From Streptomyces ochraceiscleroticus (lineage in GTDB: Bacteria > Actinomycetota > Actinomycetes > Streptomycetales > Streptomycetaceae), in the NCBI RefSeq assembly GCF_000720485.1, contig NZ_JOAX01000004.1, forward strand, positions 372,001 to 436,000: a stretch of 64,000 bases of DNA, read 5' to 3'. Below are positions 34,143-41,878 of this stretch, piece after piece (position 1 is the first letter of the stretch; each line of letters opens with the position of its first letter). Under the pieces are notes generated by a model. The model was not told the origin of the DNA. It saw only the letters and a list, made by a program, of their open reading frames with translations, and ran no database searches. The position numbers and the translations under genes were made by a program.

Positions 34143-34171
34143 AGGTAAAAGGTTGACCAAGTGGATGTCAA
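34143..34171 (-). promoter_or_regulatory. Promoter of the precursor-peptide operon
   Basis: On the minus strand, TTGACA (34171-34166) and TTACCT (34148-34143) are 17 nt apart, in an unusually AT-rich patch. Initiation would be near 34136, leaving a leader of about 75 nt before the peptide start. The -35 lies within an inverted repeat (34153-34171). Confidence 0.6.
34153..34171. promoter_or_regulatory. Inverted repeat overlapping the peptide-operon promoter
   Basis: TTGAC and GTCAA are separated by 9 nt and overlap the -35 hexamer and spacer; another GTCAA occurs at 34191-34195. A regulator binding here would control the peptide operon. The regulator is not identified. Confidence 0.4.
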
Positions 34172-34329
34172 TGAATGGCAATGGCCAAAGGTCAAGAAGG
34201 ACGTCGGGCGCGCCAACTTTTGGCGGGATCGCGTCACGGTGATCGTGGCGAGGAGCCGGTCCCCCCGCGGAGGCAAGGCCGGGTGCCCGTGCGGAGGCGT
34301 GGCCGGGCCGTGCGAGGCACGATGGCCGT

Positions 34330-35880
34330 ATGCTGCTGGCCCACCTTGCCCGCGTGTCCCAAGAAGTCGCCGCGACCTCCGCGCGCTCCCGGAAGGTCGC
34401 GCTGCTGGCCGGGCTGTTCCGCGAGGCCGCGCCCGAGGATGTGCCCGTGGTCATCCCCTACCTGGCCGGACGGCTGCCCCAGGGGCGCATCGGCATCGGC
34501 TGGAACGCCCTGCGCGACCCGGCTCCCCCGGCCGAGCAGGCCGTACTGACCGTACGCGGCGTCGACGCGGGGCTCACCGCGCTGTCCCGGATCACCGGGA
34601 CCGGCGCGCAGGCCGAACGACGGCGGCTGGTGCAGCAGCTACTGGCCACGGCCACCGAGCCGGAACAGCGCTTCCTGACCGGCCTGCTGACCGGCGAGGT
34701 GCGCCAGGGCGCGCTGGACGCGCTCGCCGTCGAGGGGCTGGCGGCGGCGACGGACGCGCCGCCGGCGGACGTACGCCGGGCCGTGATGCTCGGCGGGCTG
34801 CAGGACGTGGCCAGAGCCCTGCTGGCCGACGGCCCGGACGCGCTCGCCGGCTTCCGGCTCACCGTGGGCCGGCCCGTCGGCCCGATGCTCGCGCACAGCG
34901 CTAAGTCACCGGCCGAGGCGGTCGAGAAGCTGGGCACCTGCGCCGTGGAGGAGAAGCTCGACGGCATCCGGGTACAGGTGCACCGTGACGGCGACGACGT
35001 GCACATCCACACCCGCACCCTGGACGAGGTCACCGACCGGCTCCCCGAGGTCGTCGAGGCCGCTCGCGCCCTGCCGGCCACCCGGTTCGTACTCGACGGC
35101 GAGGTCATCGCGCTGGACGCCGACGGCCGCCCGCTGCCGTTCCAGCGCACCGCCGGGCGCTTCGGCTCCCGGGTCGACGTGGCCGCCGCGCAGGCCGCGC
35201 TGCCGCTCTCGCCGGTCTTCTTCGACATCCTGGCGGCGGACGACCGGGACCTGATGGACCTGCCCTTCGCCGACCGCCACGCGGAGCTGGCCCGGATCGT
35301 GCCCGAGCCGATGCGGGTCCGCCGGGTCGTCGTCCAGGACCCGGCCGACCCCGCGGCCCAGGAGGCGGTGGCGGAGTTCTGGGCCGCGACGCTGCGCCGC
35401 GGGCACGAAGGCGTCGTGGTCAAGGCGCTGGACGCGCCCTACAGTGCGGGGCGGCGCGGCGCCTCCTGGCTCAAGGTGAAGCCGGTGCGCACCCTCGACC
35501 TCGTCGTGCTGGCGGCGGAGTGGGGACACGGCCGCCGCGCCGGCAAACTGTCCAACCTCCACCTCGGCGCCCGCGGGCCCGACGGCTCGTTCGTCATGCT
35601 CGGCAAGACCTTCAAGGGTCTGACCGACGCCACCCTCACTTGGCAGACCGAACGGCTGCGGGAACTCACCGTGGAGGAGCGCGGTCATGTCGTGACCGTA
35701 CGCCCGGAGCTCGTCGTGGAGATCGCCTACGACGGCCTCCAGTCGTCCACCCGTTACCCGGCGGGCGTCACCCTGCGGTTCGCCCGGGTGGTGCGGTACC
35801 GGGAGGACAAGAGGCCCGAGGAGGCCGACACGGTGCAGGACGTCCTGGCGGCCCGCAGCGCGAACAATGACGCGTCATGA
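34330..35880 (+). CDS. ATP-dependent DNA ligase (LigB-like)
   Basis: 516 aa. N-terminal helical DNA-binding domain (about 1-195), adenylation domain with the lysine of VEEKLDGIRV (Lys209), a DGEVIALD motif, EGVVVKALD and WLKVKP, then the OB-fold domain. These are the ordered motifs of ATP-dependent ligases of the mycobacterial LigB type. It seals DNA nicks, a secondary repair ligase beside the essential NAD-dependent LigA. It overlaps the Nudix gene by 4 nt. Confidence 0.94.
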   Translation: MLLAHLARVSQEVAATSARSRKVALLAGLFREAAPEDVPVVIPYLAGRLPQGRIGIGWNALRDPAPPAEQAVLTVRGVDAGLTALSRITGTGAQAERRRLVQQLLATATEPEQRFLTGLLTGEVRQGALDALAVEGLAAATDAPPADVRRAVMLGGLQDVARALLADGPDALAGFRLTVGRPVGPMLAHSAKSPAEAVEKLGTCAVEEKLDGIRVQVHRDGDDVHIHTRTLDEVTDRLPEVVEAARALPATRFVLDGEVIALDADGRPLPFQRTAGRFGSRVDVAAAQAALPLSPVFFDILAADDRDLMDLPFADRHAELARIVPEPMRVRRVVVQDPADPAAQEAVAEFWAATLRRGHEGVVVKALDAPYSAGRRGASWLKVKPVRTLDLVVLAAEWGHGRRAGKLSNLHLGARGPDGSFVMLGKTFKGLTDATLTWQTERLRELTVEERGHVVTVRPELVVEIAYDGLQSSTRYPAGVTLRFARVVRYREDKRPEEADTVQDVLAARSANNDAS

Positions 35881-36347
35881 CAGGGAAACGGAGCGCCGGG
35901 CTGCTGCTGTACCGCCGTACGAGCGGCAGCGTCGAGCTGCTGCTGGCGCACATGGGCGGTCCGCTGTGGGCCCGCCGCGAGGCCGGGGCGTGGACGGTGC
36001 CGAAGGGCGAGTACGTGCCGCCGGAGGAACCGCTGGCGGCCGCCCGGCGGGAGTTCGAGGAGGAGTTGGGCCTGCCGCCTCCGGAAGGCCCGTACGTCCC
36101 TCTGGGCGACGTCCGTCAGTCGGGCGGCAAGACGGTCACCGTCTGGGCCGTCGAGGGCGACCTCGACCCGGCGGCGGTCGTGCCGGGGACGTTCGAGATG
36201 GAGTGGCCCAGGGGCTCCGGCGTCCTGCGGGCCTTCCCCGAGATCGACCGGGTGGCGTGGTGCGGCCCGGAGTCGGCCGGGGAACGGCTGATCGCCGCCC
36301 AACGCGCCTTCGTGGACCGGCTCCTCACGCACGTCGAGCCTGGCTGA
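35877..36347 (+). CDS. Nudix hydrolase
   Basis: 156 aa with a Nudix box: KGEYVPPEEPLAAARREFEEELGL (G-x5-E-x7-REFxEExG). It hydrolyses nucleoside-diphosphate-linked compounds; AWTVPKGE and the short length resemble ADP-ribose/Ap4A-type or MutT-like sanitising enzymes. Translational coupling to a DNA ligase suggests a repair or nucleotide-pool role. Confidence 0.9.
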   Translation: MTGKRSAGLLLYRRTSGSVELLLAHMGGPLWARREAGAWTVPKGEYVPPEEPLAAARREFEEELGLPPPEGPYVPLGDVRQSGGKTVTVWAVEGDLDPAAVVPGTFEMEWPRGSGVLRAFPEIDRVAWCGPESAGERLIAAQRAFVDRLLTHVEPG

Positions 36348-36349
36348 AC

Positions 36350-37117
36350 TCACATACGCAGGGCCTGGCTGAGCCGCTCCTCGAACAGCGCCTCCGCCTC
36401 GGCGACGGCCCGCGCCAGGTGCGCCGCCTCCGGCCGCAGCCCGGCGACGACGGTGTCGATGCCGCGCAATCCCGCCTGGTGCAGGAGCCGCTTCTCGTTG
36501 GTGGTCCACTCGCCGCGCGCAGCGAGGACGGCGTGGGCGGTCTGCAGGGCGGCGGTGGCGAGCGCGCCGGCGACCTCGGTGGCCTGGCCGCGTGGCACGT
36601 ACGCGCTCTTGGCGTACTGGATCGTGAGCTCTGCGCGGCCGCGCCATACCGGCGGGGCCGCGGCGCGCAGCGCCTCCGGGTAGGCGGGGCACGGCAGTTC
36701 GCCGCGCAGGACCTGGTTGACGGCCAGCTCCGCGACCACCAGGTAGCTGGGGATGCCCGCAAGGTGGAACATCAGCGGCTCCCAGTGGAAGCGGCCCTGC
36801 CCGGCCTCGGCGAGTTCGTGCTCGACGACGTCGAGGTCGCGGTAGTGGACGTCGACGCGCCGGCCGTCGATGCCCAGCCAGGCACCGCCGTTGAAGACGC
36901 CGCCGCCCCATTCGCCGAGCCCGGAGACCTCGCCGTCCCAGCCGACGGCACGCAGCTCCGCCGGGTCGAAGGCGCCGCGGTAGTACAGGGCGAAGTCCCA
37001 GTCGCTGTCGGCGGTGTGGGTGCCCTGGGCACGCGAGCCACCGAGGGTGACGGCACGCACGGCGGACAGCCCCGCGAGCCGGTCGGCGACGTGGTCCAGG
37101 AACTCCTGATCGGTCAT
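36350..37117 (-). CDS. Nucleotidyltransferase-domain protein
   Basis: 255 aa from the ATG at 37117, which has GGGAG upstream; an ATG at 37132 is possible. GGSRAQGTHTADSDWDF is the pol-beta-superfamily motif GGSR...DSDWD with two catalytic Asp residues. The C-terminal half is helical (DUF4037-like arrangement). It may transfer a nucleotide to a small molecule such as an aminoglycoside or to a protein. Substrate unknown. Confidence 0.82.
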   Translation of the reverse strand: MTDQEFLDHVADRLAGLSAVRAVTLGGSRAQGTHTADSDWDFALYYRGAFDPAELRAVGWDGEVSGLGEWGGGVFNGGAWLGIDGRRVDVHYRDLDVVEHELAEAGQGRFHWEPLMFHLAGIPSYLVVAELAVNQVLRGELPCPAYPEALRAAAPPVWRGRAELTIQYAKSAYVPRGQATEVAGALATAALQTAHAVLAARGEWTTNEKRLLHQAGLRGIDTVVAGLRPEAAHLARAVAEAEALFEERLSQALRM

Positions 37118-37163
37118 GACGGCGTCTCCCATGCGGCCGACCCTAACGCCCCGCCCCTCCCCC

Positions 37164-38348
37164 TCACCGAAGCGTCAGCGACGCCCGGGAGTTGAGCTCG
37201 TGCACGTCGCTGCCCGTGGCGTGCCGGTAGGTGGCGGTGATGCGGGCCAGCTCCCGCGGCGTCCGGCCGCCGGCCCGGTGCATCTCCCGGTTGGCCCGGA
37301 CGACGGCCGTGGTCGCGTCGCGGCGCGCGTCCTCGTAGCGGGCCAGCCCGTCCGGTACACCGTCGGCCCGCGCGAGCTCGTGGGCGAGCACGCGGGCGTC
37401 GACGACCGCCTGTGACGCGCCGTTCGCGCCGACGGGGTACATCGGGTGGGCGGCGTCGCCGAGCAGGGTGACCCGGCCGCTCCCCCAGGCGGGCAGCGGG
37501 TCGCGGTCGGCCATGGGGTACTGCAGGAGCGGGTCGCCGCCCGCCAGCAGCGCGGGAACGTCGAGCACGCCCAGCGTCCAGTCCGCGTAGTACGGCAGGA
37601 CGTCGGCGAGCCGGCCCGCGCTGTTCCAGGCCGCCTCCTCGGCGAGCGGCTGCGGCGCGGCCACCCTGACCAGAGCGACCCAGTTGATGCGGCCGCGGCC
37701 GATCGGGTACGCGACCAGCTCCGCGTCCCCGCCCGTCACGAGCACCGCCGAGGCACCGGTGAGGAAGGGTTCGCCCTCAGTGACGCCCCGCCACATGCGG
37801 ATGCCCGACCACTGCAGCGGGCCGCCTGCCGGATGCAGCCGGGCCCGGACGGACGAGTGCAGGCCATCGGCGCCCACGAGCGCCGCCGCGTCGTACGTCT
37901 CCGCCGCTCCGGTCGCCCGGTCGAGCAGCCTGGCCCGGACCGCGCCCGGCCGCTCCTCGAAGTCCACCAGCCGCGTTCCGGTACGGACCGCGCCGGCGCC
38001 CAGCCGGGCGCGCACCGCCGCGAGGAGCATGAGCTGCAGTTCGCCGCGGTGGAGGGAGTACTGCGGCCAGTGGTAGCCCTGCGCCCGGCCGCGCGGCTCG
38101 GTGAAGAGCCGCCGGCCGGACCGGTCGTAGTAGACGTTCTCGCCGGTGGCCACGGAGAGGGCGGCGAGCTCTTCGCCGAGGCCGAGTTCGGTCAGTTCGC
38201 GCACGGCGTGCGGCAGCAGGTTGATCCCGACGCCGAGCGGCCTGATCCGGCGGGCGCTCTCCACCACGACCGCGTCGATGCCCGCGGCGTGCAGGCTCAG
38301 CGCGGCGGTCAGCCCGCCGATGCCCGCGCCGGCGATCAGTACGGTCAT
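37164..38348 (-). CDS. FAD-dependent monooxygenase
   Basis: 394 aa from the ATG at 38348. FAD motifs: GAGIGGLTAALSL at the N-terminus, the DG motif in GADGLHSSVRARL and GDAAHPMYPVGANG. It belongs to the PHBH-type aromatic hydroxylases, close in pattern to PhzS-like flavin monooxygenases. It overlaps the SnoaL-like gene by 4 nt and is divergent (with that gene) from a LysR regulator. Aromatic or polyketide-type hydroxylation is inferred. Confidence 0.9.
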   Translation of the reverse strand: MTVLIAGAGIGGLTAALSLHAAGIDAVVVESARRIRPLGVGINLLPHAVRELTELGLGEELAALSVATGENVYYDRSGRRLFTEPRGRAQGYHWPQYSLHRGELQLMLLAAVRARLGAGAVRTGTRLVDFEERPGAVRARLLDRATGAAETYDAAALVGADGLHSSVRARLHPAGGPLQWSGIRMWRGVTEGEPFLTGASAVLVTGGDAELVAYPIGRGRINWVALVRVAAPQPLAEEAAWNSAGRLADVLPYYADWTLGVLDVPALLAGGDPLLQYPMADRDPLPAWGSGRVTLLGDAAHPMYPVGANGASQAVVDARVLAHELARADGVPDGLARYEDARRDATTAVVRANREMHRAGGRTPRELARITATYRHATGSDVHELNSRASLTLR

Positions 38349-38719
38349 CGTCCGGCCGCCGTCTCGGGGCGGTCCATGATGCGCAGCCAGCTCCCGTCCG
38401 GCTGCCGGCGCGCGACCTGCACCCGGCCGCCCGTGCCGTCGGCGGGCCGGGTGGAGGTCAGGGCGAGGTCGCCGTACCGGACCGTGGGCAGCGGCTCCTC
38501 CTCCACGAACGGCAGGGCCGCGTGCGCCACCATCCTCTCGCACACGGCGCGGATCGCGTCGCGGCCGACCGTGACGGCCCCCGGCGGGTAGGCGAGCACG
38601 GCGTCGGGTGCGTACAGCTCGGCCAGCCCCTCGGCGTCGCGGGCGTTGGCCCGCGCCACGAAGAGCCGGGCCAGGTCCTCGGGGGTGGCGGCGCGCTCGC
38701 GGGTGGTCTCGGTGGTCAT
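38345..38719 (-). CDS. SnoaL/NTF2-like protein
   Basis: 124 aa. The N-terminal helix and GRDAIRAVCERMV pattern with VLAYPPGAVTVG fit the cone-shaped NTF2-like/SnoaL fold. Such small proteins serve as isomerases, cyclases or accessory subunits. It is translationally coupled to the FAD monooxygenase and is the first gene from the LysR-controlled promoter. Confidence 0.82.
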   Translation of the reverse strand: MTTETTRERAATPEDLARLFVARANARDAEGLAELYAPDAVLAYPPGAVTVGRDAIRAVCERMVAHAALPFVEEEPLPTVRYGDLALTSTRPADGTGGRVQVARRQPDGSWLRIMDRPETAAGR

Positions 38720-38809
38720 GGCAGGTTCCCCTTCTCGTCCTTGCTGCTTCCTGCTTTCACTCTGAAGCGGACCGGACCAGAAGTCCAAGAGATGGTAATT
38801 ATGTGAACG

Positions 38810-38824
38810 AGAAGCATTGCTTCT
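38810..38824. promoter_or_regulatory. Inverted repeat in LysR / SnoaL divergent region
   Basis: AGAAGC-ATT-GCTTCT has perfect 6-bp arms, 22 nt before the LysR start. Its position between divergent genes fits an autoregulatory LysR site, although it does not have the exact T-N11-A spacing. Confidence 0.5.
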
Positions 38825-38846
38825 GGCTCGGCTAGACTCGCCGCTC

Positions 38847-39740
38847 ATGGAGCTTCACCAGTTGCAGTACTTCGTCGCCGTGGCCGAGGAGCGGAACTTC
38901 ACCCGCGCCGCGGAGCGGCTGCACGTGGCCCAGCCCGGGGTCAGCGCGCAGGTCCGCCGGCTGGAGCGGGAGCTCGGCCAGGAGCTGCTGGACCGCTCGG
39001 GCCGCTCGGTACGCCTGACCGAGGTGGGCGAGGCCGTCCTCCCGTACGCGCGCGCCGCGCTCGCCGCGGTCGACGGCGTCCGGTATGCCGTGGACGAGCT
39101 GACCGGGCTGCTCCGCGGGCGCGTCGCCGTGGGGACGGTGACCTCGCACAGCGTCGAACTCCCGGACCTGCTGGCCGAGTTCCACGACGCTCACCCGGCG
39201 GTCGAGATCACCCTGTCCGAGGCCAATTCCGACCAGCTCATCGACGGCCTGCGGACGGGCCGGCTGGACGCGGCGATCATCAGCGTGGGCAGCGGGACCC
39301 CGGCCGGTCTCGAGATCGAGGTGGTGGACGACCAGCCGGTCGTCGCGGCGGTCGCCCCCGCCCATGAACTCGCCGTCCACCCGGTCATCTCGCTCGACAC
39401 CCTGCGCGGCCGCCCGCTGATCAGCCTGCCGCGCGGTACGGGGCTGCGCACCCGGCTCGACGAGGCGTGCGCGGCCGCCGGCTTCGCACCGGACATCGCC
39501 TTCGAGGCCAGCAGTCCCGAAGTGCTCGCGCAGTTGGCCGCGCGGGGCCTGGGCGCGGCGATCCTGCCCGGGGCTTTCGCCGCGGCCCGCGGCGAGGAGC
39601 TGCGGACCCTGACGATCGATCCGCCGGCCCTGCGCGGCCGCCTGGTCTTCGCCTGGCGGGCGGCGGGCCCGACCGGTCCGGCCGCCCGCGCCCTGATCGA
39701 GCGCGCCCGCGCGATGCTCCGCGCCCGGCCGCGGGCCTAA
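38847..39740 (+). CDS. LysR family transcriptional regulator
   Basis: 297 aa from the ATG at 38847 (MELHQLQYFVAVAEERNFTR), a standard LysR start with HTH AAERLHVAQPGVSAQVRRLERELG. Divergent from the SnoaL/FAD-monooxygenase pair, which it probably controls. Its stop overlaps the 3' end of the convergent histidine kinase gene by 4 nt. Confidence 0.92.
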   Translation: MELHQLQYFVAVAEERNFTRAAERLHVAQPGVSAQVRRLERELGQELLDRSGRSVRLTEVGEAVLPYARAALAAVDGVRYAVDELTGLLRGRVAVGTVTSHSVELPDLLAEFHDAHPAVEITLSEANSDQLIDGLRTGRLDAAIISVGSGTPAGLEIEVVDDQPVVAAVAPAHELAVHPVISLDTLRGRPLISLPRGTGLRTRLDEACAAAGFAPDIAFEASSPEVLAQLAARGLGAAILPGAFAAARGEELRTLTIDPPALRGRLVFAWRAAGPTGPAARALIERARAMLRARPRA

Positions 39741-40837
39741 GGACCGACCGGCAGTGTCAGATGCAGCCGGAAGCCGCCCTCGGACGTGGGGGCCGCGGTG
39801 ACGGTGCCGCCGAGGAGTTCGGCGCGCTGGCGGAGGCCGACCAGGCCGTGGGAGGCGCTGGGCAGCGGCAGGGCCGGGCGGGTGGGCGCGGTGTTGGTGA
39901 CGGTGGCGTGCAGGGTGCCGCCCTCGTGGTGGACGCGGACCGTCGCGGTGGCGCCCGGGGCGTGCTTGCGTACGTTGGTCAGGGCTTCCTGGACGGTGCG
40001 GTAGACGGCGCGCTGGACCGGCGGCGGGAGGCCGTCGGGCAGGTCGGTCTTCAGCTCGGCCTCGATGCCGCTGCACTCGACCAGGCGCTGCAGGTCGGCG
40101 AGGGAGGGCTGGGGGGTCAGCTCGGTCGGCCGGCTGCCGGAGGCACGTAACACGCTGACCATGTGCCGCAGTTCGTCCAGCGTCTGCACGCTGAGCCGCC
40201 GGATCGTGGCGGCCGCTTCCTTCACGGCGGGGTCGCGGGTGCCGACCTGGAGCGCCCCGGCCCGTACGGCGATCAGGCTGACCTGGTGGGAGACCACGTC
40301 GTGCATCTCCCGGGCGAGCTGGGCGCGTTCCTTGGCCAGTACGGTCTGGGAGAGCAGCAGCCGCTCGTGGTCGCGGGCCTCGGAGATCTCGGCGAGCCGC
40401 AGTGACAGGTCGCGGCGGGCCTGGACGAGCTGGCCGAGGAAGACGGGGGCGGCCGCCATCGCCAGCTTGTATCCGACGTGGATCAGGGTCGAGGTGTCCT
40501 GATAGTCGTCGTACTCCGGGTACGGCCAGGGCACGACGTGGCCGGCCACGACCGTCAGGGCGCAGACGGCCAGGACCACGCGGCGGTGGGTGAGCGAGGC
40601 GAGGGTGTACAGCGCGGCGAGCGAGGCGTACTTGGCGTCGGCGAGGACGAGCGCCGGGAGGGTGAGGACGAAGGTGGTGAGCGGCAGGTGCCGGCGGAGC
40701 GCCAGCGAGAAGGCGCCGAGCAGCGAGCAGGCCGTGCCCCACGGTTCGTCCGGTTCGTAGTGGGCCCAGGCGTCGAGCAGGACGGCGACGATGAGGGCGA
40801 CGTCCAGCAGCCAGGCCGGCGGCCGTCTGTTCTTCAT
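39737..40837 (-). CDS. NarL-type sensor histidine kinase (TTA codon)
   Basis: 366 aa. About five membrane helices (1-150), a coiled-coil segment, HisKA_3 phosphoacceptor in LAREMHDVVSHQVSLI and an HATPase domain ending GLVGLRQRAELLGGTV. It overlaps the response regulator by 4 nt. Codon 230 (40150-40148) is TTA, so translation should depend on the bldA leucyl-tRNA. The signal is unknown. Confidence 0.92.
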   Translation of the reverse strand: MKNRRPPAWLLDVALIVAVLLDAWAHYEPDEPWGTACSLLGAFSLALRRHLPLTTFVLTLPALVLADAKYASLAALYTLASLTHRRVVLAVCALTVVAGHVVPWPYPEYDDYQDTSTLIHVGYKLAMAAAPVFLGQLVQARRDLSLRLAEISEARDHERLLLSQTVLAKERAQLAREMHDVVSHQVSLIAVRAGALQVGTRDPAVKEAAATIRRLSVQTLDELRHMVSVLRASGSRPTELTPQPSLADLQRLVECSGIEAELKTDLPDGLPPPVQRAVYRTVQEALTNVRKHAPGATATVRVHHEGGTLHATVTNTAPTRPALPLPSASHGLVGLRQRAELLGGTVTAAPTSEGGFRLHLTLPVGP

Positions 40838-41499
40838 CCGCCCTCCCCGCCGCGTAACGGCCGTAACAGTCCCGCGCGCTCGGCGAGCAGCGCCGCCTGG
40901 ACGCGGCTGCTCACCCCCAGCTTGGTGAGGATGGCGCTCACGTGGTCCTTGACCGTGCCGGTGCTCAGGTGCATCTGGGTACCGATGTCGACATTGGACA
41001 GCCCTTCGGCGATGAGGAGGAGCACGGCGCGCTCGCGGTCGGTCAGCCGGGCGACGCTGCGCACGGCGGGCGCGTCGGGGCCGCTGTCCAGATAGCCGTT
41101 GACGACGGTCCGGGTGACCGTGGCGGACAGGACGACGCCGCCGGCGGCCAGCGTGCGGATGAGGTGCGGGAGTTGTTCGGGATCGGTGTCCTTGAGCAGG
41201 AAGCCGTCGGCTCCGGAGCGCAGCGCCGTCGCCACGTATTCGTCGGTATCGAACGTGGTGAGCATGGCCACCACCGGCGGCTGCCGCAGCCGGCGCAGTT
41301 CCGCCAGGACGGTGAGCCCGTCCACGTCGGGCATGCGGATGTCGAGCAGCACGACGTCCGGCCCCAACTCCCGTACGGTGCGCACCGCCTGGCCGCCGGG
41401 GACCGCCGCCACGACCTCGATGTCGTCCGCCGCGCCCAGGATGTGCTGAAAGCCCGTACGGATCAGGGCCTCGTCATCCACCACCAGTACCCGGATCAC
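40834..41499 (-). CDS. NarL/FixJ response regulator (two TTA codons)
   Basis: 221 aa from a GTG at 41499 (VIRVLVVDDEA). Receiver domain with DD near 8-9, phospho-Asp in DVVLLDIRMPDVDG, and Lys in LLKDTD. LuxR-type HTH with LTDRERAVLLLIAEGLSNVDIG. Two leucine codons near the C-terminus (41499-frame codons 212 and 215, at 40866-40864 and 40857-40855) are TTA. With the kinase's TTA this makes the whole two-component system bldA-dependent. Confidence 0.92.
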   Translation of the reverse strand: MIRVLVVDDEALIRTGFQHILGAADDIEVVAAVPGGQAVRTVRELGPDVVLLDIRMPDVDGLTVLAELRRLRQPPVVAMLTTFDTDEYVATALRSGADGFLLKDTDPEQLPHLIRTLAAGGVVLSATVTRTVVNGYLDSGPDAPAVRSVARLTDRERAVLLLIAEGLSNVDIGTQMHLSTGTVKDHVSAILTKLGVSSRVQAALLAERAGLLRPLRGGEGG

Positions 41500-41878
41500 G
41501 CGTGCTCCGCTCACCCAGCGCCATTCGCCCGATGTGTACCACGCCGACCGTTCGATTCCGGGTGCCCGGGGCCGGTTCCCGCCATGCGGCGGGGGTGCTC
41601 CGGCCGGTCGGCGGGATGTGATCAGCCGGTCGGCGGGGCGGCACCGGCCGTCCGGCGGGGCGGCTCCGGAAACCTGGGGGATCGGTTCGGTGCCGTCCGC
41701 TCCGAAGACTGTGGAGCCGTGCGAAGGGCGGCCGCACCACCCAGCGGCCGCCCCCTTCCATCCACTTCCCCCAGTCCACTTCCCCCGGCATCGGACCATC
41801 CCCCCACCGCGCCGGCGGGCGGCAGGCGCCAATCGGCCTTTCGCCCGTCGGCTCGATCGTCACTCTCAAGGAGTTCAA
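41500..41878. other. 379-nt divergent intergenic region, response regulator / Pls-like gene
   Basis: No credible gene. It contains imperfect direct repeats of CCGGTCGGCGGG around 41600-41670 and the AAGGAG ribosome site of the Pls-like gene at 41868-41873. No clear consensus promoter was identified. Confidence 0.5.
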
